A DNA stretch of 64,000 nucleotides from Ovis canadensis (lineage: Eukaryota > Chordata > Mammalia > Artiodactyla > Bovidae), in contig NC_091246.1 of assembly GCF_042477335.2 (NCBI RefSeq), positions 215,201,501-215,265,500 on the forward strand. The letters run 5' to 3'. The position numbers were made by a program, and so were the translations under genes. Below the pieces are notes generated by a model, which had not been told where the DNA came from, made no database searches, and was given only the letters and a program-made list of their open reading frames with translations. Position 1 is the stretch's first letter. Every line of letters starts with the position of its first letter. This document shows positions 22,690-33,720 of the stretch, piece after piece.

Positions 22690-22880
22690 GTGAAACGAGC
22701 TTGCACTTGTTTCCTTGAGCAAGTTATTTATGTCTCCAGCCTTCAATTTCCTCAACTGCAAAGTAAGGATGTTACAATAAAATGAAATAAGATATACAAA
22801 GCCTTACTTTCCTCATGGTAGCCAGTATCTACTAGGTGTTTAGTAATCGCTAGCTGTTATTATTGTTGTTGTCTACTTGA
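22690..22880 (-). repeat. MIR SINE, minus strand
   Basis: Reverse MIR blocks: 'ccttgagcaagttatttatg', 'tcaatttcctcaactgcaaag', 'tactaggtgtttagtaatcgc' and terminal 'agctgttattattg'. Confidence 0.7.
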
Positions 22881-23212
22881 CATTTCAACACCTAACAATG
22901 ACTTTATACTTCTCCTTGACTCTCTAGTTATTTACTTGCTTGACCCCCTACTAGAATGCATACTCCCTCAAAAGAAGGCTTTCAAAGTTATTTTAAATGG
23001 TTTTCTCCTCTTCTTACTAGGAAGAAAAACATCTAAAAAATAGAGTTTCATCTCAGCCTGTAAAGATAGTCACTATAGGTTGTGGTTTCTATAGATTTCT
23101 CTAGAATAAAGGTTGGGGCAACTTCGAGACTCCTTTTCTGCTCTGGTTCAGATAGTAGATATTTTTGGCTTTGTGGCCATATGATCATTGTCACAACTAC
23201 TCAACTTTATCT
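22881..23212. other. Intergenic, no feature recognised
   Basis: Short spacer with no gene or named repeat. Confidence 0.35.
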
Positions 23213-23220
23213 TTATAGCA

Positions 23221-23359
23221 AGAAAAAGTGAAGTGAAAGGTTAGTCGCTCAGTTATGTCCAACTCCTTGCAATCCCATGGACTGTAGCCCACCAGGATCC
23301 TCTGTCCATGGGATTTTTCCAGGCAAGAATACTGGAGTGGGTTGCCATTTTCTACTCCG
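23221..23359 (-). mobile_element. BovA-type SINE monomer, minus strand, 8-bp TSD
   Basis: Single BovA unit between ttatagca at 23213-23220 and 23360-23367. The body 'cgctcagttatgtccaactcc' and 'ggagtgggttgccattttc' is clear. Confidence 0.9.
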
Positions 23360-23367
23360 TTATAGCA

Positions 23368-23819
23368 GGGAAGTAGCCATAAACAACACCTAAATAAACA
23401 GGAATAGCTGTGTGCCTATAATGCTAGCTTTGCAAAAATAGTCTTCATCCTAATTTGACCCTGAGACCTCTGTTTGCCATCTCCTGACCTAAATTGGTAC
23501 TTGATGTTTAATAGAAGTATAATTTGAGCCATACATGTAATGTTACATTTTCTTGTAGATTCATTAAAAAAATCCAGTTTTTCTTTAAAAAAAACTAAAA
23601 CCAGTTTCAACATTATCTTTTAGTTAATATATACAAATATTATCATTTCAACCTATAATCAAAATAATTATTGAAATGTTTTAGATTCTTGTTTTCGTAC
23701 TAAATCTTTGAAATTGTCTGTAAAATTTTGCACTAATAGATGAATTCAGATCAGCCACATTTCACGTGCTCAATAGCCGTGTGTGGCTGCTGCTACCACG
23801 TTGGACAGCTCAGCTGTAG
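23368..23819. other. Intergenic, no feature recognised
   Basis: AT-rich. The phrase 'ccacatttcacgtgctcaatagccgtgtgtggct' at 23756-23790 resembles an old mammal-wide repeat, not named. Confidence 0.35.
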
Positions 23820-24170
23820 AATCTAGACAGATTTTTTATACACATAATTATACAAATTAAGTGGTATAATATACAAGTTCTTTTACCTGGCTATCTTTTC
23901 TTATCAGTCCACAAAATTTATCATTTTTTTGACAGTTACAGTATTATTGCTTCAATTTTTCATAATCTATTTTATTAGTTCCTTATTGATGGACATTTGC
24001 GTTGTTCCTGATTTTGAATTGTTATTTAAAATAGTTCAGGGATTATCTTTTTATATAGAAGTGTTGGCACTGGTGGGCGTATATCTTTAAAATATATTCT
24101 TGGGAGTTGAATTGCTGAGTCAAAGGCTGTGATAATATTTAACTGTTTAATAACTATTGCCAGGCTAGAG
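23820..24170 (-). mobile_element. Old L1 (L1M) fragment, minus strand
   Basis: 'cagttacagtattattgcttc', 'ttgatggacatttgcgttgttcc' and 'gggagttgaattgctgagtc' are typical of reversed L1M 3' sequence. Confidence 0.65.
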
Positions 24171-24263
24171 AGCTGGAATTCTAACTGGTTTTATCTCCAG
24201 CAAGTTAGCACTCAATGGCTAATTAATTGTTATATGAACGGGTACATAAAAATCTCACACCAT

Positions 24264-24312
24264 TGAGAGAGTGAGGAAGAGAGAGAGATGAGAGCCAGAG
24301 GGAGAGGAATAA
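24264..24312. repeat. GA-rich simple repeat
   Basis: Purine run of GAGA units, including 'gaagagagagagatgagag'. Confidence 0.75.
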
Positions 24313-24412
24313 TGTGGGGACAGTTAATTGCACGTAAAGGAGACACGGGCTGAAACACCCTGGGTTAGTATGATGAAAGGTGTTTTTTTAATAATCAGGT
24401 AAGCTCCTCCTG

Positions 24413-24636
24413 GGGCTCCCCCGGCGGCTCAGCAGTGAAGAATCCACCTGCAGTGCAGGAGAGGCGGGTTTGATCCCTAGGTCAGGAAGATCCCTTGGAG
24501 GAGGGCATGACAACCCACTCCAGTATTCTCGCCTGGAGAATCTCATGGATAGAGGAGCCTGGCAGGTACAGTCCATGGGGTCCCAAATAGTCGGACATGA
24601 CTGAAGTGATTAAGCACGCATTCACCCATGCGTGCG
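24413..24636 (+). mobile_element. Bov-tA SINE, plus strand, 11-bp TSD
   Basis: agctcctcctg at 24402-24412 and 24637-24647 encloses the element. Head 'ggcggctcagcagtgaagaat', B-box-like 'gggtttgatccc', and body end 'agtcggacatgactgaagtgattaagcacg'. Confidence 0.95.
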
Positions 24637-24647
24637 AGCTCCTCCTG

Positions 24648-25527
24648 AGCCCAGCCCAAACCCCACTCCCTCTCTGAAAGTCTCCAGGCCTTGGGTCTTG
24701 GACCATGGCATTTTGTGTTATGCTGGGGATTGTTCTCTACATTTGCTGTGGGCAGGACAGAGTTTCTAGTTAAGAGTGGGGTTGGGTGCTGTCTTCTCCC
24801 AAGGGCAATGGGAAGACCCCTGCTTTCCAGATTCAAACAAGCTTCTTGGGGTCCTGTCCATGGCGGTCTCTGACAAAGCTATTGCCATTCTAGAAGGAGA
24901 GGAGGCCTCCTTCCCCAGGCCAAGTAACCTGTCACCATGGGGCAAATGAGAGTCCACTTTTCCATGGCCAAGAACAGGGAGACCAAAACTTGACTTTATC
25001 CTAGGTCTTCCCTGTCCCTCCACCTGCTAAGAGTTCTCCCCTGAACTGTCTCCCTCACCAGCGCCTCTGGTGGATTCGCAGCCCGACTGGGCTCTGGCAG
25101 GCCAGCCTCCCAGCCCCCAGCCTCCCTCGTCCTTCTTCTCCAGTTCATCCAACCTTCCTCCCTTCCTGCCCCACCCCCAACTCGATCCTATGCCCTGGCT
25201 TTTCTGTAGCCCTCTGGAAGCCAGAGCCTGTCTTCCTTTCTCCTCAGAATCTGCCTGGCACACAGTCGGTCCTTAATACATGTGAGTTTAGTGAAAACAT
25301 AAGACAGTCCCCAGGCTTTTTAGTTTGCCCCCCAACAACCTTCTATATGAATAACTCATTGGACAACCAAGTGCCAACTATATGCCAGGCACTATGTCAG
25401 GTAAATAAGACAGGATTCCTAAGTTCACAGAGCTCACAATTTCAGATTCTCTTCATATCTAAGATTTCACAGCTCCCCAGCCACCCATGGGTCATTCTGT
25501 AAGTGATGCATGTAAATGATGTGTGTT
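24648..25527. other. Intergenic, GC-moderate, no gene recognised
   Basis: Unique-looking. Several overlapping open frames lack conserved motifs. 25345-25440 ('aagtgccaactatatgccaggcac') is MIR-like. Confidence 0.4.
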
Positions 25528-25720
25528 ATTCACTTATGTATTTTTCTGAGCACCTATTATGTGCGGGCAGTATTCTAAATATTAATATACATTTTCTAAT
25601 TTAGTCCTCACAAGAACCCTCCAAGGAAGGTGATACCGGCTCCACTTCACACACAGGGAAAGTAAGATTAAGTAACTTATCCAATCACATAGGCCCAGGA
25701 GTGAATGGGGCCAGCCTCCC
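25528..25720 (+). repeat. MIR SINE
   Basis: 'gagcacctattatgtgcgggc', 'agtcctcacaagaacccts'-like block at 25605-25621, 'cacagggaaagtaagattaagtaactt' in order. Confidence 0.8.
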
Positions 25721-25823
25721 ACCCCAGGCGGGTCTACACCCCCTTCATCCTGGAGCTCACCTCTGCAGGGTTGAGGGAAGAGCATTTCTGGAGCCCAGTG
25801 GGAAATCATTGCAGCAAGAGTGT

Positions 25824-25853
25824 GAGAGTGTGTGTGTCTGTGTGTGTGTGCAT
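25824..25853. repeat. (GT)n microsatellite
   Basis: Interrupted GT dinucleotide run with one 'ct' interruption near 25840. Confidence 0.85.
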
Positions 25854-26835
25854 CTGAAGGGCTGTTCTACTTGACTAGGGAACAGGAAGGCTGGTTGAGA
25901 GTTAAGACGGGAAGAGACAGGAAGTAGCAGAGTATGGGGTAATTTCATGAGTTGCTTTTTCCTATGCTCCTAAACGCCAGTCCTCAGCCCCTCTCATGAT
26001 TTCTGTGGACATACTTCTTTGTCAGTTTTATCTTGCTGCTCTCCCTGGGTGTCTGAAGGAAGGCTCCCTGCGGCGCCTGGACTTGAAGTGGCTTGTCCAG
26101 GCTTCCCTGGTTAGCAGTGGCCAGGACTGCAATCCAAAGTACCTGAGCTTACTTTCCAAGCTCTGCTGATTTTTTTTTTTTTTTGAAACAAAAATCTAAG
26201 TCCACGTTGTCATTGTCCCCTGGGGGCTGTCATCAGAGGGACCTCAGCCTTGGTGCAGGAGCTGCAGCGGGCGTTAGCGTCAGGCCCTTGCCTCCCCTCC
26301 TGCTCCTGCCTTTCGTACAGCTGCCAAACCATCTCCCTCCCAAGGCCAAGCCTTCAGGAGTGAGGAGGGAAAAGCGAGGGTAAGTCATTTTGACAAAATA
26401 AGAGCTAATAGATCCAGGAGGAATTACTGTGACCAGAGCCACAGACCCTCCCTGGGCCAGGTGCAGGAACCTGTAAAATCCTAAGGCTCACATCCACCTC
26501 TCTTCTCCCCACCCCGCTGCCCCAAGTTCTATTTACTTTGTGTAATTTTCTGCCCTGATGATGTTTAAGATCTTGCCAGAGGCAGGAACACAGAGGGGAA
26601 ATATTCCTGCCTGTAAACAAAGGGGAAAATTTCAGGGAAGGGACTTAGAATTTTGAGACTTATATTGGAATGAGCAGCAGGGAAATCTAGAGCTCAGGAA
26701 AGAATGATCCCAGTGTTTGGTAACTCAGGGGGACAGCCATCCTACATGACCTTAAAAATGTTGCTTCAGCTTCTTTTCTTCCCGACTTGAAGCCACAAAC
26801 AGGATAGTTTGTTCATTTATTCAGTAGTCCATGGA
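25854..26835. other. Intergenic, no gene recognised
   Basis: Free of young repeats for about 1 kb. A T-run at 26170-26183 is the only simple sequence. No exon signature could be supported. Confidence 0.4.
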
Positions 26836-26837
26836 TG

Positions 26838-27175
26838 GACTTCCCTGGCAGTCCAGGGGTTAAAACTCTGCGCTTCCACTCCAGGGGGCATGGGTTCGAT
26901 CCCTGGTCAGGGAACTAGGATCCTGGATGCTGTGTGCGTGCCTGCTCAGTCACTCAGTCGTGTCCAACTCTTTGCGACTCCATGGACTGTAGCCCGGCAG
27001 GCGCCATTGTCCATGGAATTTCCAGGCAAGAACACTGGAGTGGGTTGCCATTTCCTTCTCCAGGGGATCTTCCTGATCCAGGAATCGAACCTGTGTCTCC
27101 AGCGTCTCCTTTATTGGCAGGCAGGCTCTTTATGGCTGATGGCTCTGGGAAGCCCCTGTGCCGTGGTAGGACCAA
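26838..27175 (+). mobile_element. CHR-type SINE split by a Bov-tA
   Basis: 'gacttccctggcagtccagg' and 'gggttcgatccctggtcaggg' mark the plus-strand CHR head. Its sequence breaks off near 26932 and resumes at about 27156 ('ctgtgccgtggtaggaccaac', then A-rich tail) on the far side of the nested SINE. Confidence 0.8.
26934..27155 (-). mobile_element. Bov-tA SINE nested in CHR, minus strand
   Basis: Reversed BovA body ('ctcagtcactcagtcgtgtcc') then reversed head ('aggaatcgaacctgtgtctcc', ending 'gggaagccc'). The head holds a short insertion giving 'ctccagcgtctcctttattggcagg'. Confidence 0.9.
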
Positions 27176-27883
27176 CAAAACAAAAAACCCACAACTCAAA
27201 GGACCCTCACTATTTCCAGGGAACATGTGGAGATACAAAGGGCAAACACAGCTCTCCAGACATCTAGGAGATCATAGTGCAGCAGGGAAGACCAAACCCA
27301 GGAGTAACCACAGGGCCTGGTAGATAGTGATCAATGACCCCCCAGGGAGCCTCTCACTGCCTGGCCCCGGTCCAGGGCTAAAGTCTCACCAGCAACGCTC
27401 CCCTGGACAAGCACTAAAGGGCATTCCCCAGACCTTCCTTGATCATCCACATAGCACACCGCTCCCATCAGCACCAAGTCCATCCCGCCGGAGAATTTAG
27501 ATACTGGTCTGTGAAATCTGGACTTGGATCCCCTGCTTCTGCTGGGTTGCAGAGGAAGGAAAAAGAGTTTCAGAAGATAGGAAATTTGTCCTGGTAAACT
27601 GTGAGCCGGAGACTACACAGAGCTCAACTCACACTTCCTTCTTTCTTCCCTGGCCACTTCCAGAAAGCCGTGATGAACAATGTCTATTCCTCATGGATGC
27701 TCAGCAATGGGGATGCTGACCATGTTTTCCCACCTCAAAGGGCAAGAGGTCTGATAATGACTCCATCCCTGCTGCATTCTTGGTGTGTCTACCTGAAAAG
27801 GTCTGTTCCTACCTTCCATCTCTAGCATTATTGCTCCTCTTTTCCAGATAAGAAACTCAGGATCCTGAGTAATTGCTTTTATT
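27176..27883. other. Intergenic, no gene recognised
   Basis: No young repeat and no exon-like signature. Confidence 0.4.
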
Positions 27884-27996
27884 TTTTAAGCTCGACTGAG
27901 GCATGTGGAATCTTTGTTCCCTGACTAAGGATCAAACCTGCGCCCCCTGCAGTGGAAGCTCGGAGTCTTAACCACTGGACCACCAGGGAAGTCCCC
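27884..27996 (-). mobile_element. CHR-type SINE, minus strand
   Basis: 'ctaaggatcaaacctgcgcc' and 'ccactggaccaccagggaagtcccc' give the reversed CHR head. A short A/T tail lies at the left. Confidence 0.88.
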
Positions 27997-28189
27997 CTGA
28001 ATAACTGATTTGCCCAAAGACAAACAGCCAGTTTGGGGCTGAAATCAGAGGTCTCCCAAATCACCATCTATGGTATATTCTGCCTTACAGTGCCACGCCC
28101 TCCTCATTCCAGATTTACTTTTTTCTCCCCAACTCTCTTTGCCTCCATTTCATCCTGACAGTGGCTCATGAGGGCCTGAGTAGGAATGC

Positions 28190-28860
28190 ATAAAACAGTC
28201 AACTTGAATCCAGCAATCCCACTCCTAGACGTTTGCCTAAGAGAGAGAAAACATATGCCTTCAAAAAGGTTTGGATGTGAATTTCTTTTGCATCTTTATT
28301 CATAATAATTAAAAAAAACCTGAATACAACCCAGGTGTCCATTCACAGATGGCTACATAAACTGTGATTTATGCCACAGAATATTACTCACCAATACAAT
28401 GTGGTTTAGTCATTAAGTTGTGTCCGACTCTTGTGATCCCATGTATTATAGCTCGCCAGGCTCCTCTGTCCATGGGATTCTCTAGGCAAGAAGGAATCAA
28501 TTACTGATAAATTTGACCACAAATGTATCAGTATGAATAATGAATCTCAGACATTATGATGAGTGGAAGAACCCAGATACAAGAGTTCATTCCATATGGT
28601 TCTGTTTATATGAAGTTCTAGATCAGGCAAAACTAGAAATCAGAGCAGTGTTTGCTTGCAGGGGCTGGAAGAGCAGGGGGATAGAAAGGGGATAGAAGAA
28701 GAGGATTAACTGGGATGGGGCAGGAGGGAACTTTTGGGGGTGTTAAAAGCATTCAATATCTTGATGCAGGTGTGTATTCCATGGGTATATGCATTTGTTA
28801 GAATAGTCTGTGTATCTGTGCAGTTTTACATTGTAAGTTATATCTAAACTTAGAAAGTAG
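28190..28860 (+). mobile_element. Old L1 (L1M) 3' end, plus strand
   Basis: 'ccagcaatcccactcctag', 'aacccaggtgtccattcacag', 'ccacagaatattactc', then after a SINE 'gtgtttgcttgcaggggctgg' and 'cagttttacattgtaagtta'. The order matches L1M 3' ends. Interrupted at 28403-28492. Confidence 0.75.
28403..28492 (-). mobile_element. BovA-type SINE fragment in L1M, minus strand
   Basis: 'gtcattaagttgtgtccgactc' and 'ggctcctctgtccatgggattctct' are a short reversed BovA unit within the older L1. Confidence 0.85.
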
Positions 28861-29599
28861 AAAGCATAGTTCATGATTGTCACAAGACTTTATCCTGAAG
28901 TAATGAAGTAAGCAAAAGCTATTCTTATATCTGAATTTTGCATCTCTGAGCTAACCACTGTTTGCTATTTCAGGCAATAACCTTCCATGGACTCTTTCTG
29001 GGCATATACTTCCACATAAATGGGCTCACCCCATCCACAGCTGATTCCCGCTTCATGGTAATGCTTAGAACCAAAGGAAGGCATTTTGTGCCTTGAACAC
29101 CAAGACAGAGATGGACATTTCTGAGTGTCAGCAAATTCCTATTTTCATGTTAAATATTCTTTCCATATGAGAGTGCTTAGAAAGATTTTGTGGATAGCAC
29201 TAAGGGGAAAAAGAATGCTCTGATGATATGTTTTCTAAATAGTTTTTCTCTTAAGACAGGTACATCTTTCCATTCCCAGCTTCATCCCAGCCTCTGTCTT
29301 CTGGATATATAAGATCATGCTGTTTGATCCCTATGGCTTTTTTTTTTTTTCCTTCCCATGTCAGCTGTGCAAAAAACATTGTCACTTTTTTTTTTTGGGG
29401 GGGGGTGGGCTCAAGACCTCCTGAGGTGCATGGAGAAAGTGCTGCTCTCTCAGAGGCTAGATCAGTGGTTCCCCAGGAATAAGGACCGTTTCTTAAAGTC
29501 TAAACACCCCAAAGACATTCCCTATAGTACCTTGAATATCTTTTGAATGAAACAGTACATGGAAAGGAAAAGCTACTTTTAATTAAGTATAATATCTTT
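28861..29599. other. Intergenic, homopolymer runs
   Basis: No gene. T-run at 29339-29350 and a T-run joined to a G-run at 29385-29406. Both are mutation-prone and sequencing-error-prone. Confidence 0.5.
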
Positions 29600-32143
29600 A
29601 AACAGATTTGTGCTTTATTATTCAATATCACAGTTATCCAAGTCTATGCCCCAACCAGTAATGCTGAAGAAGCTGAAGTTGAACGGTTTTATGAAGACCT
29701 ACAAGACCTTTTAGAACTAACACACAAAAAAGATGTCCTATTCATTATAGGGGACTGGAATGCAAAAGTAGGAAGTCAAGAAACACCTGGAGTAACAGGC
29801 AAATTTGGCCTTGGAATGTGGAATGAAGCAGGGCAAAGACTAATAGAGTTTTGCCAAGACAATGTACTGGTCATAGCAAACACCCTCTTCCAACAACACA
29901 AGAGAAGACTCTACACATGGACATCACCAGATGGTCAACACCAAAATCAGATTGATTATATTCTATGCAGCCAAAGATGGAGAAGCTCTATACAGTCAAC
30001 AAAACCAAGACCAGGAGCTGACTGTGGCTCAGATCATGAACTCCTTATTACCAAATTCAGACTCAAATTGAAGAAAGTAGGGAAAACCGCTAGACCATTC
30101 AGGTATGACCTAAATCAAATCCATTATGATTATACAGTGGAAGTGAGAAATAGATTTAAGGGCCTAGATCTGATAGACAGAGTGCCTGATGAACTATGGA
30201 CAGAGGTTCGTGACATTGTGCAGGATATAGGGATCAAGACCATCCCCATGGAAAAGAAATGCAGAAAAGCAAAATGGCTGTCTGGGGAGGCCTTACAAAT
30301 AGCTGTGAAGAGAAGAGAGGCAAAAAGCAAAGGAGAAAAGGAAAGATATAGGCATCTGAATGCAGAGTTCCAAAGAATAGCAAGAAGAGATAAGAAAGCC
30401 TTCTTCAGCGATCAATGCAAAGAAATAGAGGAAAAGAACAGAATGGGAAAGACTAGAGATCTCTTCAAAATAATTAGAGATACCAAGGGAATATTTCATG
30501 CAAAGATGGGCTCAATAAAGGACAGAAATGGTATGGACCTAACAGAAGCAGAAGATATTAAGAAGAGGTGGCAAGAATACACAGAAGAACTGTACAAAAA
30601 AGATCTTCACGACCCAGATAATCATGATGATGTGATCGCTAATCTAGAACCAGACATCTTGGAATGTGAAGTCAAGTGGGCCTTACAAAGCATCACTATG
30701 AACAAAGCTAGTGGAGGTGATGGAATTCCAGTTGAGCTGTTTCAAATCCTGAAAGATGATGCTGTGAAAGTACTGCACTCAATATGCCAGCAAATATGGA
30801 AAACTCAGCAGTGGCCACAGGACTGGAAAAGGTCAGTTTTCATTCCAATTCCAAAGAAAGGCAATGCCAAAGAATGCTCAAACTACCGCACAATTGCACT
30901 CATCTCACACGCTGGTAAAGTAATGCTCAAAATTCTCCAAGCCAGGCTTCAGCAATATATGAACCGTGAACTCCCTGACGTTCAAGCTGGTTTTAGAAAA
31001 GGCAGGGGAACCAGAGATCAAATTGCCAACATCCGCTGGATCATCAAAAAAGCAAGAGAGTTCCAGAAAAACATCCATTTCTGCTTTATTGACTATGCCA
31101 AAGCCTTTGACTGTGTGGATCACAATAAACTGTGGAAACTTCTTCAAGAGATGGGAATACCAGACCACCTGACCTGCCTCTTGAGAAATCTGTATGCAGG
31201 CCAAGAAGCAACAGTTAGAACTGGACATGGAACAACAGACTGGTTCCAAATAGGAAAAGGAGTATGTCAAAGCTGTATATTGTCACCCTGCTTATTTAAC
31301 TTATATGCAGAGTACATCATGAGAAACGCTGGGCTGGAAGAAACACAAGCTGGAATCAAGATTGCCGGGAGAAATATCAATAACCTCTGATATGCAGATG
31401 ACACCACCCTTATGGTAGAAAGTGAAGAGGAGCTAAAAAGCCTCTTGATGAGAGAAAAAGAGGAGAGCGAAAAAGTTGCCCCAAAGCTCAACATTCAGAA
31501 AACGAAGATCATGGCATCTGGTCCCACTTCATGGCAAATAGATGGGGAAAGAGTGGAAACAGTGTCAGACTTTATATTTTGGGGCTCCAGAATCACTGCA
31601 GATGTTGACTGCAGCCATGGACTTAAAAGACACTTGCTCCTTGGAAGAAAAGTTATGACCAACCTAGATAGCATATTCAAGAGCAGAGACATTACTTTGC
31701 CGACTAAGGTCCGTCTAGTCAAGGCTATGGTTTTTCCTGTGGTCATGTATGGATGTGAGAGTTGGACTGTGAAGAAGGCTGAGCACCGAAGAATTGATGC
31801 TTTTGAACTGTGGTGTTGGAGAAGACTCTTGAGAGTCCCTTGGACAGCAAGGAGATCCAACCAGTCCATTCTGAAGGCGGTCAACCCTGGGATTTCTTTG
31901 GAAGGAATGATGCTAAAGCTGAAACTCCAGTACTTTGGCCACCTCATGCGAAGAGTTGACTGATTGGAAAAGACTCTGATGCTGGGAGGGATTGGGGGCA
32001 GGAGAAGGGGACAACCGAGGATCAGATGGCTGGATGGCATCACGGACTCGATGGACATGAGTCTGAGTGAATTCCGGGAGATGGTGATGAACAGGGAGGC
32101 CTGGTGTGCTGCGATTCATGGGGTCGCAAAGAGTCGGACATGA
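29600..32143 (+). pseudogene. BovB endonuclease-reverse transcriptase ORF, two nonsense mutations
   Basis: One frame runs from before 29600 to the stop at 32141-32143. Counting from the fortuitous ATG at 29543, the truncated APE-type endonuclease holds GDWNAK (residues 70-75) and the terminal SDH motif (163-165). The endonuclease N-terminus with the first catalytic residues is missing. The reverse transcriptase shows 'FIPIPKKG' (433-440), 'QAGFRKGRG' (481-489), 'FIDYAKAFD' (motif A, 515-523) and a motif B that reads GVCQSCILSP (573-582) where the other copies have R and G at the C and S positions. A TGA at 31388-31390 lies immediately before YADD (motif C). A second TGA lies at 31961-31963. 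Two small in-frame deletions sit near 31525 and 32004. The frame was not shifted, but the protein cannot be complete. A dead retrotransposon, not a host gene. Confidence 0.93.
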
Positions 32144-32166
32144 CTGAGCGACTGAACTGAACTGAA
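29600..32166 (+). mobile_element. BovB (RTE) LINE, longest copy in the window
   Basis: Plus-strand copy of about 2.57 kb, missing the 5' part of the roughly 3.2-kb family. The left edge is approximate, because no duplication could be fixed. The right edge is the BovB tail, degenerate (ACTGA) repeats at 32148-32166. BovB entered ruminants by horizontal transfer, with squamates and ticks implicated, and mobilises Bov-tA and BOV-A2 SINEs in trans. This copy lies between an unannotated stretch and a MIR/CHR pair. Its coding content is described separately. Confidence 0.96.
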
Positions 32167-32214
32167 TTATGACAGAATCTACAAGCATTAAATAATTATT
32201 AGCAGCTACTATTT

Positions 32215-32326
32215 CTCTTTTTGACCACGTCTCATGGCGTGTGGGATCCCCACTAGGAACTGATCCATGCCCCTTGCACTGGAAGTGTGGAGTCTTAGCC
32301 ACTGGACCACCAGGAAAGTCCCTAGG
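32215..32326 (-). mobile_element. CHR-type SINE in a MIR, minus strand, 11-bp TSD
   Basis: agctactattt at 32204-32214 and 32327-32337 flanks a reversed CHR ('ggaactgatccatgcccc', 'ccactggaccaccaggaaagtccc'). The duplicated target is the start of a MIR, so the CHR landed in the older SINE. Confidence 0.92.
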
Positions 32327-32520
32327 AGCTACTATTTACTGTGTACTTGTTATGTGCCAGGTATTTTGCTAAGTGCTGTGTACACATTATCTTCTGTTCA
32401 TCCCACAACCTTACAGAGTGCAAATAGATGAGGAAATGGAGGCTCAGAGAGGTTCAGTAACTTGTCCAGGCTCACACTCACAGATGGGAAGTGGTGGCCT
32501 GGCAACGGGAAGATTTAGTT
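32327..32520 (+). repeat. MIR SINE, split by CHR
   Basis: 'cttgttatgtgccaggtattttgctaagtgctg', 'gatgaggaaatggaggctcagagaggttcagtaacttgtcc' in MIR order. Its left end lies at about 32190-32214, beyond the CHR. Confidence 0.85.
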
Positions 32521-33366
32521 CCACTCCATCCTGCCTCTTTTATTTACTTATTCTGTGGACAATGATTGGTGTGCCTATGAAATCTCCTGCCCCTGGCTTA
32601 AACTCTGGGCTTCCTAGGAATCTGAGACCTCTGGGAGGGGGCCACAGGCTGTTTGGGGAACTACTGTGGGTGTTAAGCACTCAGCTTGGAATTGAGCTTC
32701 AATTCGTTAACGAGAAATGGGCCCTTCTAACTCCAGCCTCTTTCTTTTAGCATCTCTCAACCCTTGAGGCTCTGGTGCTTTTGTTGGCTCTGCCCAACGG
32801 CTTGGCCCAGTGTCCCCAGAGGCTGGAGAGGTTAGCAGTTGAGAACCTGTTTGCAGACCATTAGACTCAATAATCACCTTGCCGGTAACCTGATCTATCT
32901 CAAAAGAAGGGTCTTGATTTTAGCAAACAGTTTAAGTGGCCTCTGTGTAAAGTGGAGGGTGGAGCAGGCCTGAATCAGCATGCTGAAAGTGCATTTCTTC
33001 TGGGCAGTTGGAATTTGTGTGGTGACCAAGGCAGGCCCAAGGGCCAATTCCTGGAGCCTCGGTGGCTAAGAATTCTGAAAACTGTATCTAGTGATCACAA
33101 GCCCCCACATCGCTGCTTTCCCTGCCAGCCAGGGCGAGTAATTCTCTATTTGATGCCCACCAGACCAGGTGCATGCTCTGAATCTGTATTGTTTGCGCAA
33201 ATGGACCATCTCCTTCCATCCTCACCACTAAGCATCATCGCTATATGTCTTCCATTTCACAGGTAAGAAAGACAAGACTTCGAGACAGCTGTGTGCAGGA
33301 ACCAGCGCTGAGTGGTAAACTTTAAGGAGTTTGGCAAGCTAGCAGTTACACACAACTCTTAAATAT
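32521..33366. other. Intergenic, no gene recognised
   Basis: Free of young repeats. A MIR-like scrap sits at about 33220-33285 ('tccatttcacaggtaagaaagac'). Confidence 0.4.
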
Positions 33367-33367
33367 A

Positions 33368-33720
33368 TAGGGCTTCCCTAGTGCCTCAGTGGTGAAGAAT
33401 CCTGCCAATGCAGGAGACACACATTTGATCCCTGGGCCAGGAAGATCCCACATGCTGTGGAGCAATTAAGCCCGTGGGCCACAGCTGTTGAGCCTGTGCT
33501 CTAGGCCCTGGGGGCCATCGCCACTGAGTCCATGTGCTACAACCACTGAAGCCTGTGCTCCGCAGCGAGAAAAGCCACTGCGGTGGGAAGCCCGTGCACT
33601 GTTATTAGGGAGTAGCTAGAGAAAAACTCGTGCAGCAGGGAAGACCCAGTATAGCCAATAAATAAATATTAAACAATTAAATACATAAACTATAATTAAA
33701 TAAATTATATTACAAACAAA
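33368..33720 (+). mobile_element. CHR-type SINE, plus strand, with long AT-rich tail
   Basis: Head 'ggcttccctagtgcctcagtgg', B-box-like 'catttgatccctggg', repeated middle modules ('gagcctgtgctctaggccctg', 'gaagcctgtgctccgcagc') and the CHR 3' phrase 'gggaagacccagtatagcc'. It continues into an AT-rich tail at 33657-33715 that is closely shared with 35570-35630. Confidence 0.88.

Noticed and set aside
29543-31390. 615-codon open frame as a host gene
   Set aside because: It is the BovB endonuclease-RT frame. The ATG lies in flanking DNA, and homologous segments recur at several other places in the window.
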